Assembly: GCF_001425825.1 (NCBI RefSeq)
Contig: NZ_LMDM01000003.1
Span: 139,693-203,692 of the forward strand
Length of the DNA: 64,000 nucleotides
Source: Rhizobacter sp. Root1238
GTDB lineage: Bacteria; Pseudomonadota; Gammaproteobacteria; Burkholderiales; Burkholderiaceae_C
Direction: 5' to 3'
Shown here in pieces: positions 25,544-33,649 of this stretch (its first letter is position 1; each line of letters starts with the position of its first letter). The notes under the pieces were generated by a model. That model was not told the DNA's origin. It saw only the letters and a program-made list of their open reading frames with translations, and made no database searches. Made by a program: the position numbers and the translations under genes.

Positions 25544-26707
25544 ATGCTGAGCGCCAGCGCCCTGAAGACCTGGTCGTGGTGGCACAAGTGGAGCAGCCTG
25601 GTCTGCACCGCATTCATGCTGCTGCTGTGCCTGACCGGCCTGCCATTGATCTTCCACCACGAGATCGACCACCTGACCGGCGGCGAGATCGAGGCGCCGC
25701 CCATGCCGCCCGACACGCCGCGCGCCAGCCTCGACACGGTGCTGGCCTCGGCACGTGCGCTCTACCCCGAGCGCATCGTGCAGTTCGCGTCGCAGCCGGA
25801 AGACGACGACCGCCTGTGGCACGTCACGCTGACGCCGACGCCCGCGCCGACGCAGGACTTCAAGTCGATCGCGGTCGACGCACGCACCGGCCGGGTGCTC
25901 GGCGAGGTGCCGGTCAACACGGGCTTCATGAGCGTGATGCTGCGCCTGCACGTCGACCTGTTCGCCGGGCTGCCGGGCAAGCTGTTCCTCGGCGCGATGG
26001 GCCTGCTGCTGCTGGTGGCCATCGTCTCGGGGCTGGTGCTGTACGCGCCGTTCATGCGCAAGCTGCGCTTTGGCGAGGTGCGGCGCGAGCGTTCGAAGCG
26101 CATCAAGTGGCTGGACCTGCACAACCTGCTCGGCATCGCCACGCTGACGTGGGCGCTGGTGGTGGGCGCGACCGGCATGATCAACACCTGGGCCGACCTG
26201 CTGATCAAGCTGTGGCAGTTCGACGCGCTGACCACGCTGCTCGCGCCGTACCAGGGCCAGCCGCTGGTCGAGGAGGGCGCCCGCGCGCCGACGCAGCGCA
26301 TGCTCGAGGCCGCCAGGGCGAGGGCGCCGCACATGCGCGTCGGCTTCATCGCGTTCCCCGGCACCGGCTTCTCGAGCCCGCACCACCACACCTTCTTCAT
26401 GCGCGGCACCGAGCCGCTGACGGCGCGCCTGCTGCAGCCGGTGATGGTCGATGCGCAGACGGCGCAGGTCACCGCGTCGCCGCCGGTGCCGTGGTACATC
26501 GCGACGTTGCTGCTGTCGCAGCCGCTGCACTTCGGCGACTACGGCGGCTGGCCGCTGAAGGTCGTCTGGGCGCTGCTCGACATCATCACGATCTTCGTGC
26601 TGGGCAGTGGGCTGTACCTCTGGTTCAAGCGCAGGCAGCCGAGGTCGCTGCTCGACGAAGCCGGCGTGCGGCTCGCGGAGCCGTCGCAGGACTTGCCGCA
26701 AACCTGA
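25544..26707 (+). CDS. PepSY membrane protein, probable iron-siderophore reductase
   Basis: This 387-residue inner-membrane PepSY_TM protein begins WSWWHKWSSLVCTAFMLLLC, followed by LTGLPLIFHHEIDHLTGG. Central segments are GLPGKLFLGAMGLLLLVAIV, then SGLVLYAPFMRKLRFGEVRR and WLDLHNLLGIATLTWALVVG, with histidines suited to haem binding. The last helix ends LYLWFKRR. Family members paired with receptors are thought to reduce ferric siderophores in the inner membrane. It starts 2 nt after the receptor stop, so the two are clearly one Fur-type operon. An antisense proline-rich frame overlaps its 3' end. Confidence 0.9.
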   Translation: MLSASALKTWSWWHKWSSLVCTAFMLLLCLTGLPLIFHHEIDHLTGGEIEAPPMPPDTPRASLDTVLASARALYPERIVQFASQPEDDDRLWHVTLTPTPAPTQDFKSIAVDARTGRVLGEVPVNTGFMSVMLRLHVDLFAGLPGKLFLGAMGLLLLVAIVSGLVLYAPFMRKLRFGEVRRERSKRIKWLDLHNLLGIATLTWALVVGATGMINTWADLLIKLWQFDALTTLLAPYQGQPLVEEGARAPTQRMLEAARARAPHMRVGFIAFPGTGFSSPHHHTFFMRGTEPLTARLLQPVMVDAQTAQVTASPPVPWYIATLLLSQPLHFGDYGGWPLKVVWALLDIITIFVLGSGLYLWFKRRQPRSLLDEAGVRLAEPSQDLPQT

Positions 26708-26982
26708 CCGCAGGGCGCCCGGTTGGCGACCGGCGGCGGCGGTGCGCCCGGCTCGATCACCGGATCCGCCGGGTGCGGCGACGGCGGGTCGTCGATCTCC
26801 GGCAGCGACGGCGGCACCATCGGCGGCGGCGGTGGCGTGGCCGGCGGTTCCGGCACGGTGTGCAGCAGAAGCGGCCGAATGGAGGTCATGGCGAGGCCCG
26901 TGTGCGTTGACGACGCAGGCCCCGGGGCAATCGGCATACCTTGTGCCGATGCCCGCCCCTTCAGCACCTCATCGGGGCGCCC

Positions 26983-29106
26983 TCAAGGCAGCGTGAACAG
27001 GTTCAGGTTCACCGCATTCGCGATGGCCGCATTGCCGGCGGTGTTCGGGTGCAGGTGGTCGCCGGTGTCGTTCGCCGGCAGCATGCGCGCCGGGTTGGCC
27101 GGGTCGCGGGTCGCGAGGTCCTGGTCGATCACGCCGTCGCAGCCGCTGGCGCTGCTCTTGACGAAGTCGTTGTAGGCCTGCCGCGTGGTCTCCTGCGACG
27201 GCGTCCAGACGCTGTCGCTGTACGGCGTCAGCGTCGAGCACAGGAATTTCACCTGCCGCGCATGGGCCTTCGCGATCATCCGTTGCAGCGGGCCGAGCAG
27301 CTGCTCCAGCGTCGGCTGCGGGTTGCCGCGCAGGTCGTTGATCGGGTCGTCCGAATAGATCACCCACTTCACGCCGGCCTGGCCGAGCACGTCGCGGTCG
27401 AAGCGGTTCTCGGCGCTCGGGCCCGCGCCGTCGCGCAGGCTGCTGTTGCCGCTGATGCCCTGGTTCAGCACCCCGACGCCGATGCCGGCCGCGTTCAGCC
27501 GGTTGGCCAGCACGTTCGGCCAGCGCTGGTTGGCGTCGAAGTTCGTGCCGACGCCGTCGGTGATCGACGCGCCGAGCGTCGCCACGCTGCCGCGCAGGCT
27601 GCCGTTCGACACGTCGAGGTTGGTCAGCAGCCGGTAGCTGCCGCTGGTCGCGCTCGGGTTGATCGTCGCGTTGCCGCTGACGTTGCCCGCCGCCACGTAG
27701 TTCGTCTGCAGGCCGGTCTGGTGCTCGGTCGTCACCGTGGTCGCGTTCGGCAGGTAGAAGCTGATCGCGACGTCGGACAGCGCGGCGACGTTGAAGTCGA
27801 CCGAGTCGCTGACCGCCTCGCCGCCGGCCGGGATCACGACCGTCGCCTGCCCGCCGAAGCTGACCGCGCGGTCGCTGGCCGCGACGACGGCCGACCCGCT
27901 CGCGCGCTGCGCGATGTGCACGTTGGCCACCGTGACCGGCTGGTTGCCGAACACGTTGGACAGGTGCACGCGCGCGGCCGCGCCGCCGACGCTGGTGTGC
28001 ACGATCTGCCGCAGCGTCTGCTGGTTGAAGCTGGTGTTGCCACCCTGCGGCGATGCGCCCCAGGTGCCGACCCAGATGCCGGTCGGCGGCGGCGGTGTGT
28101 CGCCGGCCGGCAGCGGGGTCCAGCGCTGGTTCGCGGCCCCGAGGCAGTCCCACTGGTGGATGCGCGCGCCGGGCAGCGTGCTGACGCCGCTCACGTCGAC
28201 GCAGCGGCCGCTGTGGCGGGCCGCGATGCGCAGCGCGCCGGCATCGTCCGACACGACGAAGCGCTGGTTCGCGCCGCCGCCATAGGCCCATTGCTGGATC
28301 AGTGCGCCGTTGTCGAGCGAGATGTCGCTGACGTCCAGGCCCTTGCCGCTGTTGACGTTGACGAAGCTGTAGGTGCCTTCGGCGGCCGGCTGCACCTCGA
28401 ACTGCTGCCGGTCGCCGGCGCTGCAGGCCGCCTGGGCCGTCTTCGCGCCGTTGTCGAGCGCGCCGTTCTCGACGTCGATGCACAGCCCGGAATGCACCGC
28501 CTTCAGCGCATAGCGGCCGATCGCCAGCACGCCCCGGCCGCTGGTCGACACCGGGTACAGCAGGAACTGCTGCGCACCGCTGGCGCTGCAGCCGGCCTGG
28601 CGCAGGCCGGCGCCGTCGTTCAGCGAGCCGCCGTCGATCGCGACGCACTTGCCGCTGCCCGCGTTCACCAGCGCGAAGCGGTTGCCCTGGCTGCGCTGCA
28701 GCACGAAGCGCTGCGCGCTGGTGTCGTTGTTGGTCCACTGGTGGATCAGCGCGCCGTCGGCGGTCGAGCTCGCGGCCAGGTCCATCACGCGGCCGGTGCC
28801 CACCGCGACCAGCTTGTGGCTGCCGCCGGCCTGCACCGTCAGGTCGAAGGCCTGCGTGGCGGCGCCGCTGCAGGGGGTCTGCACGAAGGCGCCGCCGTCG
28901 CTGCCGGGCGGCACCGCATCGACGCATTTCGCGCTCTGCACGTTCTTCAGCACGTAGCGGCCGGCCGGAACGGCAGGCACCGCCAACGCGGCCGCCTGTT
29001 CATGGGACGCGGCGGCTTCGGCGCCCGCGGAAGGCGCTTCGCCGCCGCCGCAGGCGGCCAGCAGCAGCGGCAAGCAGGCGAGCGCGGCCCGGTTCAGCGT
29101 GTTCAT
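26983..29106 (-). CDS. Lipoprotein with ricin-type lectin repeats and SGNH hydrolase domain
   Basis: This 707-residue exported protein has a lipobox LLAAC (cysteine 19). Residues from about 48 to 335 form two beta-trefoil ricin-type lectin modules, with repeated QxF/QxW motifs such as TQAFDL, AQRFVL, AQQFLL, NQRFVV and NQRWTP, and paired cysteines. From about 345 the protein is an SGNH/GDSL esterase. Block I is TLGASITDGVG, block II NQGISGNSS, block III VIYSDDPINDLRG and block V DTGDHLHPN with the catalytic Asp and His. It probably de-esterifies (for example deacetylates) a polysaccharide while bound through the lectin modules. A LacI-type operator at 29145-29158 precedes it. The block III sequence departs from the usual GxND by lacking the glycine. 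Confidence 0.9.
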   Translation of the reverse strand: MNTLNRAALACLPLLLAACGGGEAPSAGAEAAASHEQAAALAVPAVPAGRYVLKNVQSAKCVDAVPPGSDGGAFVQTPCSGAATQAFDLTVQAGGSHKLVAVGTGRVMDLAASSTADGALIHQWTNNDTSAQRFVLQRSQGNRFALVNAGSGKCVAIDGGSLNDGAGLRQAGCSASGAQQFLLYPVSTSGRGVLAIGRYALKAVHSGLCIDVENGALDNGAKTAQAACSAGDRQQFEVQPAAEGTYSFVNVNSGKGLDVSDISLDNGALIQQWAYGGGANQRFVVSDDAGALRIAARHSGRCVDVSGVSTLPGARIHQWDCLGAANQRWTPLPAGDTPPPPTGIWVGTWGASPQGGNTSFNQQTLRQIVHTSVGGAAARVHLSNVFGNQPVTVANVHIAQRASGSAVVAASDRAVSFGGQATVVIPAGGEAVSDSVDFNVAALSDVAISFYLPNATTVTTEHQTGLQTNYVAAGNVSGNATINPSATSGSYRLLTNLDVSNGSLRGSVATLGASITDGVGTNFDANQRWPNVLANRLNAAGIGVGVLNQGISGNSSLRDGAGPSAENRFDRDVLGQAGVKWVIYSDDPINDLRGNPQPTLEQLLGPLQRMIAKAHARQVKFLCSTLTPYSDSVWTPSQETTRQAYNDFVKSSASGCDGVIDQDLATRDPANPARMLPANDTGDHLHPNTAGNAAIANAVNLNLFTLP

Positions 29107-29144
29107 CTCGTCCCCTCGTGTCGTGGTGTGAGGGCCGAACTCTA

Positions 29145-29158
29145 TGGAAGCGTTTCCA
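29145..29158. promoter_or_regulatory. LacI/GalR-type (CRE-like) operator
   Basis: TGGAAGCGTTTCCA is a 14-bp site with symmetric TGGAA/TTCCA arms and a central CG, matching the classic LacI/GalR family operator pattern TGNAANCGNTNNCA. It lies 39 nt upstream of the lectin-SGNH lipoprotein start, where bound repressor would block transcription. No LacI-family gene is adjacent; the only one in the window is at 12504. Confidence 0.65.
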
Positions 29159-29271
29159 CTTCAGGCAAGCACACGACTCGATACAAGCACTGCGGCGAGG
29201 GCATTTGCGCGGCGACACCCAGCCATCGGCGCACCCGATGGGGTTGTCACGCGACGTCGGATGGACAGGCG

Positions 29272-30294
29272 TCAGGGCCGCTCGTCGGCGCCATCGGGGC
29301 GCCGCGCGAAGCGTTGCGGCTCGGGGCCGTGCACCGGCGCGTTGTCTTTCCAGGGCCATCCGCCGAAGCCGGTGCGCCGGTAGTCGGTGAAGGCCTGTTG
29401 CAACTCTTGCTGAGTGTTCATCACGAACGGGCCGTATTGCGCGACCGGCTCGCCGATCGGCCGGCCCTGCAGCACCAGGAACTCGGCGGTGTCGGCCCCG
29501 TTGACGAGCTCGACCGCGGCGCCGGCGCGCAGCTCGATCGCCGCATGGCGGTCGACCGCGACGCCGTCGACCGTCACCGCGCTGCCGACGAAGAAATACA
29601 GCTTGCGCCGCGTGCCGTCGCCCTGCGCGGCCGGCAAGGTCCAGCGCGCACGCGGTGCCATCCGCAGCGTCCAGATCGCGAGGTCCGCATCGGCCTGCGA
29701 CGCCCATGAATCGGGCGGCGGCGCGAGCGGGGCCGCCACGTCGTCCATCCGGCCGGCGATGCAGACGACCTCGGTCTGCCGGCCGCCGTCGTCGGTGTGC
29801 ACCCGGTGCGGGATCTGCTCCGACCAGAACATCGTGAAGTGGGGCGGCACCATCTTGCTGCGCGCCGGCAGGTTCAGCCAGATCTGGAACAGCTCGAGCC
29901 GGTTCGGCGCGTCGCGCTTCAGCAGCGGGAACATCTCGGCATGCACGATGCCGCGGCCGGCGGTCAGCCATTGCACATCGCCGCCGCCGAAGCGGGCGAT
30001 CGCGCCGAGCGAATCGGAATGGTCGACCAGCCCGTGGCGCACGATCGTCACCGTCTCGAAGCCGCGGTGCGGGTGCGACGGGAAGCCCGGCACCGTCATG
30101 CCGTGGTACATGCGCCAGCCGTCGAGGCCGGCGAAGTCCTGGCCCATGTCGCGGCCGGTCAGCAGCGCGTCGGGGCCGAACTGCGCATTGCCGCGCGGGT
30201 AGGCGTCGTCGTGGTGGACGCAGAACAGGAACGGGTCGAGGGTTTCCCACGGAAAACCGAGGGCGCCGACATGGAGGATGGCTTCACCGGGCAT
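29272..30294 (-). CDS. Pirin family protein
   Basis: This 340-residue bicupin protein carries the pirin metal site in the N-terminal cupin: FPSHPHRGFETVTIV (two His) plus GRGIVHAEMFP (His, Glu). The C-terminal cupin includes QGDGTRRKLYFFVGSA. The end ELQQAFTDYRRTGFGGWPW is the usual family signature. Bacterial pirins may act as quercetin dioxygenases or redox sensors; the function here is unknown. It lies upstream of the lectin-SGNH gene on the same strand but 165 nt apart, with that gene's own operator between, so they are probably separately transcribed. Confidence 0.93.
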   Translation of the reverse strand: MPGEAILHVGALGFPWETLDPFLFCVHHDDAYPRGNAQFGPDALLTGRDMGQDFAGLDGWRMYHGMTVPGFPSHPHRGFETVTIVRHGLVDHSDSLGAIARFGGGDVQWLTAGRGIVHAEMFPLLKRDAPNRLELFQIWLNLPARSKMVPPHFTMFWSEQIPHRVHTDDGGRQTEVVCIAGRMDDVAAPLAPPPDSWASQADADLAIWTLRMAPRARWTLPAAQGDGTRRKLYFFVGSAVTVDGVAVDRHAAIELRAGAAVELVNGADTAEFLVLQGRPIGEPVAQYGPFVMNTQQELQQAFTDYRRTGFGGWPWKDNAPVHGPEPQRFARRPDGADERP

Positions 30295-30331
30295 GGCGCG
30301 CAGTGTCCCTCAATCCGTGCCGGCGCGTCGT

Positions 30332-30583
30332 TCAGGCCGTGCTGGTCGCCTGCCGCGTCAGCCGAACGCCGTTCTGCGCGATCGTCATCGTGCCGTCGGC
30401 ATCGACAGCCACCGGCCGGCCGTCGGCCAGGCGGTATTCCGATTCGCCGGTCGGCTCCCAGTCGCCGCCGAGGCCGGGGGCCGCATCGAGCCGGGCCAGG
30501 TGCTCGAAGCCGTGCACCACGTAGTCGCGTCCGTCGTCGCCGTGCAGGCGCAGGGTTTCCAGTTGGTGAAGCCGCTTTTCCAT
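30332..30583 (-). CDS. Hypothetical protein
   Basis: This 83-residue protein starts MEKRLHQLETLRLHGDDGRD and contains YVVHGFEHLARLDA, WEPTGESEYRLADG and AVDADGTMTIAQNG. It looks like a small soluble beta-rich protein without membrane or signal segments. ATG at 30583 has AGGAGA seven nt upstream. It lies 37 nt upstream of the pirin gene on the same strand and could be co-transcribed with it. I do not recognise a family and assign no function. Confidence 0.65.
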   Translation of the reverse strand: MEKRLHQLETLRLHGDDGRDYVVHGFEHLARLDAAPGLGGDWEPTGESEYRLADGRPVAVDADGTMTIAQNGVRLTRQATSTA

Positions 30584-30773
30584 CGAGGTCTCCTGGAAGG
30601 TGGATCGTCGGCCGATTGAACTGCAAGGCGGCGGCACAAGCCACCCGGGGCGGCAAGGCCGTGGGGCGGGAAGGGTTTCGACATGGCGCGCACGCAGCCG
30701 CAGTTCGAACCCGTGATCCGGCGATCGGTCGCAGCGGGCTTCGGCAGCCGGCGCGACTCCCTAAGATGCACGC

Positions 30774-31898
30774 ATGTCCGACACCCGCGCCATTCCCCAG
30801 CCTGCCGGCGGCACCGCGCGCCGCACCGACTGGACGCCGTGGCTCGTCTATGCGGCCGGCTGCCTGCTGTCGTGGCTGCTGTACGTGCTGGCCGGCACCG
30901 AGTTCCAGCGCGGCCTGTGGCAGCTGTGGGAGGCGGTCTACCAGGCAACGTTGCAGCTGTGGCCGGCGATGCTGCTCGGCGCGGTCGTGCTGCCGTGGGT
31001 GCGCTGGCTGCAGGACCGCATGCCGCGCCCGGCCGCCGCGATGGCGCTGCATGCCGCCTGCGCACTGCTGTTCGGCGCGCTGTGGCAGGCGCTCGACTTC
31101 GCGACCTCGCTGCTGCTGTTCGGTGCCGACCATGCGTTCGCGGTGTTCGCGCAGACGCTGCTGTGGCGCGCGATCTGGGGCGCCGTCGTCTACGCCGCGA
31201 TCGCGACCGGCTTCACCGCGCTGCTCGAAGCCCGCCGTGCGCGCCGCGCCGCGCTGGCGGCCGCGCAGGCCGAATCGGCGCTCGCGCAGGCCGAGCTGGC
31301 GGCGATCACCGGCAAGCTGAACCCGCACTTCCTGTTCAACACCCTGAACACGCTGATCGCGCTGACCCGCAAGGACCCGCAGGCCGCCGAAGCGGCGCTG
31401 ATGCGCTTTGCCGGCATGCTGCGCTACGTGCTCGACACCAAGCGCAGCGCGGCCGACCGCGTCGCGCTGGCCGACGAGGTGGCCTTCGTGCGCGACTACC
31501 TGGCGCTGGAGAGCCTGCGCCTGGGCGGGCGGCTGCAGATCGACTGGCAGCTCGACCCCGCGACCTTGCAGGACGAGATCCCGCCGCTGAGCCTGCAGCC
31601 GCTGGTCGAGAACAGCGTGCTGCACGGCGTGGCGCCGCGGCTGCAGGGCGGCTGCATCCGCATCGTCAGCGAGCGCAACGGGCTGAACCGCGGGCTGGAC
31701 CTGACGGTCGCCGACGACGGCCCGGGCTGCGATCCGGCGCGGGTGGCCGATCCGGCCGAGGGACAGGCGCCGCGCACCGGCATCGGCCTGAACGCGCTGA
31801 AGCGCCGCTTCGCGCTCGACTACGACGGACGCGCCCGCCTGCGCGTGCATACCGCGCCCGGCGCCGGCTTCCGGGTGGACTTGTGGATACCGCAATGA
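30774..31898 (+). CDS. LytS-type sensor histidine kinase
   Basis: This 374-residue membrane sensor kinase of the LytS/YehU (His_kinase, PF06580-like) class has four predicted N-terminal membrane helices (about residues 25-150) and a short coiled coil. The phosphoacceptor motif KLNPHFLFNTLNTL lies near residue 183, followed by the ATPase N-box LQPLVENSVLHGV and G-box ADDGPGCD...GIGLNALKRRF. There is no obvious extracellular ligand domain, so the stimulus is probably membrane-borne. Its stop overlaps the response-regulator start by 4 nt, so they form a coupled two-component system. Confidence 0.93.
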   Translation: MSDTRAIPQPAGGTARRTDWTPWLVYAAGCLLSWLLYVLAGTEFQRGLWQLWEAVYQATLQLWPAMLLGAVVLPWVRWLQDRMPRPAAAMALHAACALLFGALWQALDFATSLLLFGADHAFAVFAQTLLWRAIWGAVVYAAIATGFTALLEARRARRAALAAAQAESALAQAELAAITGKLNPHFLFNTLNTLIALTRKDPQAAEAALMRFAGMLRYVLDTKRSAADRVALADEVAFVRDYLALESLRLGGRLQIDWQLDPATLQDEIPPLSLQPLVENSVLHGVAPRLQGGCIRIVSERNGLNRGLDLTVADDGPGCDPARVADPAEGQAPRTGIGLNALKRRFALDYDGRARLRVHTAPGAGFRVDLWIPQ

Positions 31899-32668
31899 AC
31901 GACATGACGACGACCCGCGTGCTGATCGCCGAAGACGAACCGCTCGCCGCCGAGGCGCTGGCCGACTGGGTCGCGCAGATGCCGCAGCTCACGCTGGTGG
32001 CCACCTGCGCCGACGGCGTGTCGGCGCTCGCGCAGATCCGCGCGCTGCGGCCGCAGCTGGTGCTGATGGACATCCACATGCCGGGCCTGAGCGGGCTGCA
32101 GGTGATGAAGGCGCTGGCCGGCGACGGGCCCCGGCCGGCCGTCATCTTCACGACGGCGTACGACGAGCATGCGCTGGCCGCCTTCGAGCTGCATGCGGTC
32201 GACTACCTGCTGAAGCCGTTCGCGCGCGAGCGGCTGGTCGAGGCGATCGAGCATGCGCTGGCCTCGGGCGCGGCGCAGGCGCAAGAGGTGCAAGAGGCGA
32301 CCGCGCAGGCGGTGAGCGCGCTGGAGCAGGCGCCGACCGAGCCGCTGACGCGCGTGCTGGTGCGCGACCAGGGCAAGATTTTTCCGCTGCACGTCGACCA
32401 GATCGAGTACCTGCGCTCGGACACCAAATACACCGCGCTGGTCAGCCGCGGTCGCAGCTTCCTGGTGCGCCTGCCGATCGCCAGCTTCGAGCCGCGGCTC
32501 GATCCGGCGCGTTTCATCCGGCTGCACCGCGGCTGCATCGTCAACCTCGATTTTGTCGACGCGATGGCGCCCGACGAGAACTCACAGCTGGTGGTGCAGA
32601 TGCGCGACGGCAGCCGCATCACGGCCAACCGCGACGTGTCGCGGCGGCTGCGGGAGCAGTCGCTGTGA
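31895..32668 (+). CDS. LytTR-family response regulator
   Basis: This 257-residue regulator has a receiver domain at residues 8-125. Acidic pocket residues are in IAEDEP, the phosphoacceptor is D59 in LVLMDIHMPG, and Thr and Lys lie in FTTAYDEHA and YLLKPF. The output is a LytTR domain (IEYLRSDTKYTALVSRG, FIRLHRGCIVNLDFVDAM). LytTR proteins bind promoter repeats as activators of envelope or quorum genes. The target is unknown, although the GIN-domain gene overlapping its stop is a likely one. The start overlaps the kinase stop (ATGA). Confidence 0.94.
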   Translation: MNDMTTTRVLIAEDEPLAAEALADWVAQMPQLTLVATCADGVSALAQIRALRPQLVLMDIHMPGLSGLQVMKALAGDGPRPAVIFTTAYDEHALAAFELHAVDYLLKPFARERLVEAIEHALASGAAQAQEVQEATAQAVSALEQAPTEPLTRVLVRDQGKIFPLHVDQIEYLRSDTKYTALVSRGRSFLVRLPIASFEPRLDPARFIRLHRGCIVNLDFVDAMAPDENSQLVVQMRDGSRITANRDVSRRLREQSL

Positions 32669-33408
32669 GGGCGCTGCGGCGGGTGATGGCGCGCGCGCTG
32701 ACGGGCGCGCTGTTGGGTGGGGTGCTGGCGCTCGCCGGCATGGGAGCGCAGGCACAGCCGGCCGCCGCGCCGGTCGGCCGCGTGGTCGCGCCGGGCGCCT
32801 TCGACCGGATCGAGATCGACGGCAGCGCGCGCATCCGGGTCACGCAGGGCGAACGCGAGCAGGTGTTCATCCCCGGCGACGAGTCGGCGCAGCGCGGCGT
32901 CGAGGTGGACCTGGTCGACCGACGGCTGCGCATCCGCGCCGGTGACGGCTGGAAGTTCTGGCGCGAGGACCGGCCGACGATCGACGTGCAGGTGCGGCAA
33001 CTGACGCACGTGACGATGTCGGGCGCGGGCGAGGTGCAGGCGCCGGGACCGGTCCGCTGCGACCAGCTGGTGATCGGCATCTCGGGCTCGGGCAGCGTGC
33101 GCTTCGACGAGCTCGCCGCGCGGCAGTTGCGCTTCGACATCTCGGGTGCGGGCGACGGGCAATTGGCCGGACGCGTCGAGCAGTTCGAGCTGAACGTGTC
33201 GGGCCGCGGCAAGCTGATGGCCGACCAGTTGCGTGCGGCGCGCGCGAAGGTGGCGATCAGCGGCGTCGCGACGGCCGAGCTGTGGGTGATCGACGACCTG
33301 CAGCTCGCGATCTCGGGCGCCGGAAAGATCGACTTCTGGGGGCACCCGGTGGTGCGGCGCGCGGTGTCGGGGATGGGGAACATCACGGCGCGCGGGGACA
33401 AGCCTTGA
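32665..33408 (+). CDS. Exported GIN-domain protein (DUF2807-like)
   Basis: This 247-residue protein has an N-terminal signal peptide ending near MGAQAQPAA. The rest is a right-handed beta-helix-like GIN domain (DUF2807) with repeated short glycine-rich strands: FDRIEIDGSARIRVTQG, VTMSGAGEV, VIGISGSGSV and FDISGAGDG. Such domains occur in putative auto-transporter-like adhesins or envelope proteins of unknown function. The GTG start at 32665 overlaps the regulator stop (GTGA); ATG at 32686 is an alternative. Coupled translation with the LytS/LytTR pair suggests that it is part of the output or a signal accessory. Confidence 0.8.
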   Translation: MRALRRVMARALTGALLGGVLALAGMGAQAQPAAAPVGRVVAPGAFDRIEIDGSARIRVTQGEREQVFIPGDESAQRGVEVDLVDRRLRIRAGDGWKFWREDRPTIDVQVRQLTHVTMSGAGEVQAPGPVRCDQLVIGISGSGSVRFDELAARQLRFDISGAGDGQLAGRVEQFELNVSGRGKLMADQLRAARAKVAISGVATAELWVIDDLQLAISGAGKIDFWGHPVVRRAVSGMGNITARGDKP

Positions 33409-33429
33409 CGCGCCGGCCCTCCAAAGACA

Positions 33430-33461
33430 AAGCCCGCACGAACTGGTGTTCGTGCGGGCTT
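33430..33461 (-). terminator. Intrinsic terminator of tRNA-Met (possibly bidirectional)
   Basis: A 13-bp perfect stem (AAGCCCGCACGAA / TTCGTGCGGGCTT) encloses a 6-nt loop. On the minus strand it is followed by the T-rich TTGTCTTT and lies 7 nt after the tRNA CCA end. On the plus strand TGCTGTTT follows, so it may also stop the GIN-domain transcript, whose stop is at 33408. Confidence 0.85.
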
Positions 33462-33467
33462 GCTGTT

Positions 33468-33544
<77 letters not shown>

Positions 33545-33649
33545 TGAGCCTCACATTATAGCCAGGGTTTTGATCACTTCCGGTCGACTCGGCACACGTT
33601 GTCGTGGGACCCTTCACACTCTCGCCCTCACCCGACCGACCCGCCCCGA

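Noticed and set aside
26723..27175. 150-codon plus-strand Gly-rich frame
   Set aside because: Overlaps the lectin-SGNH gene antisense and has a low-complexity start; no domain.
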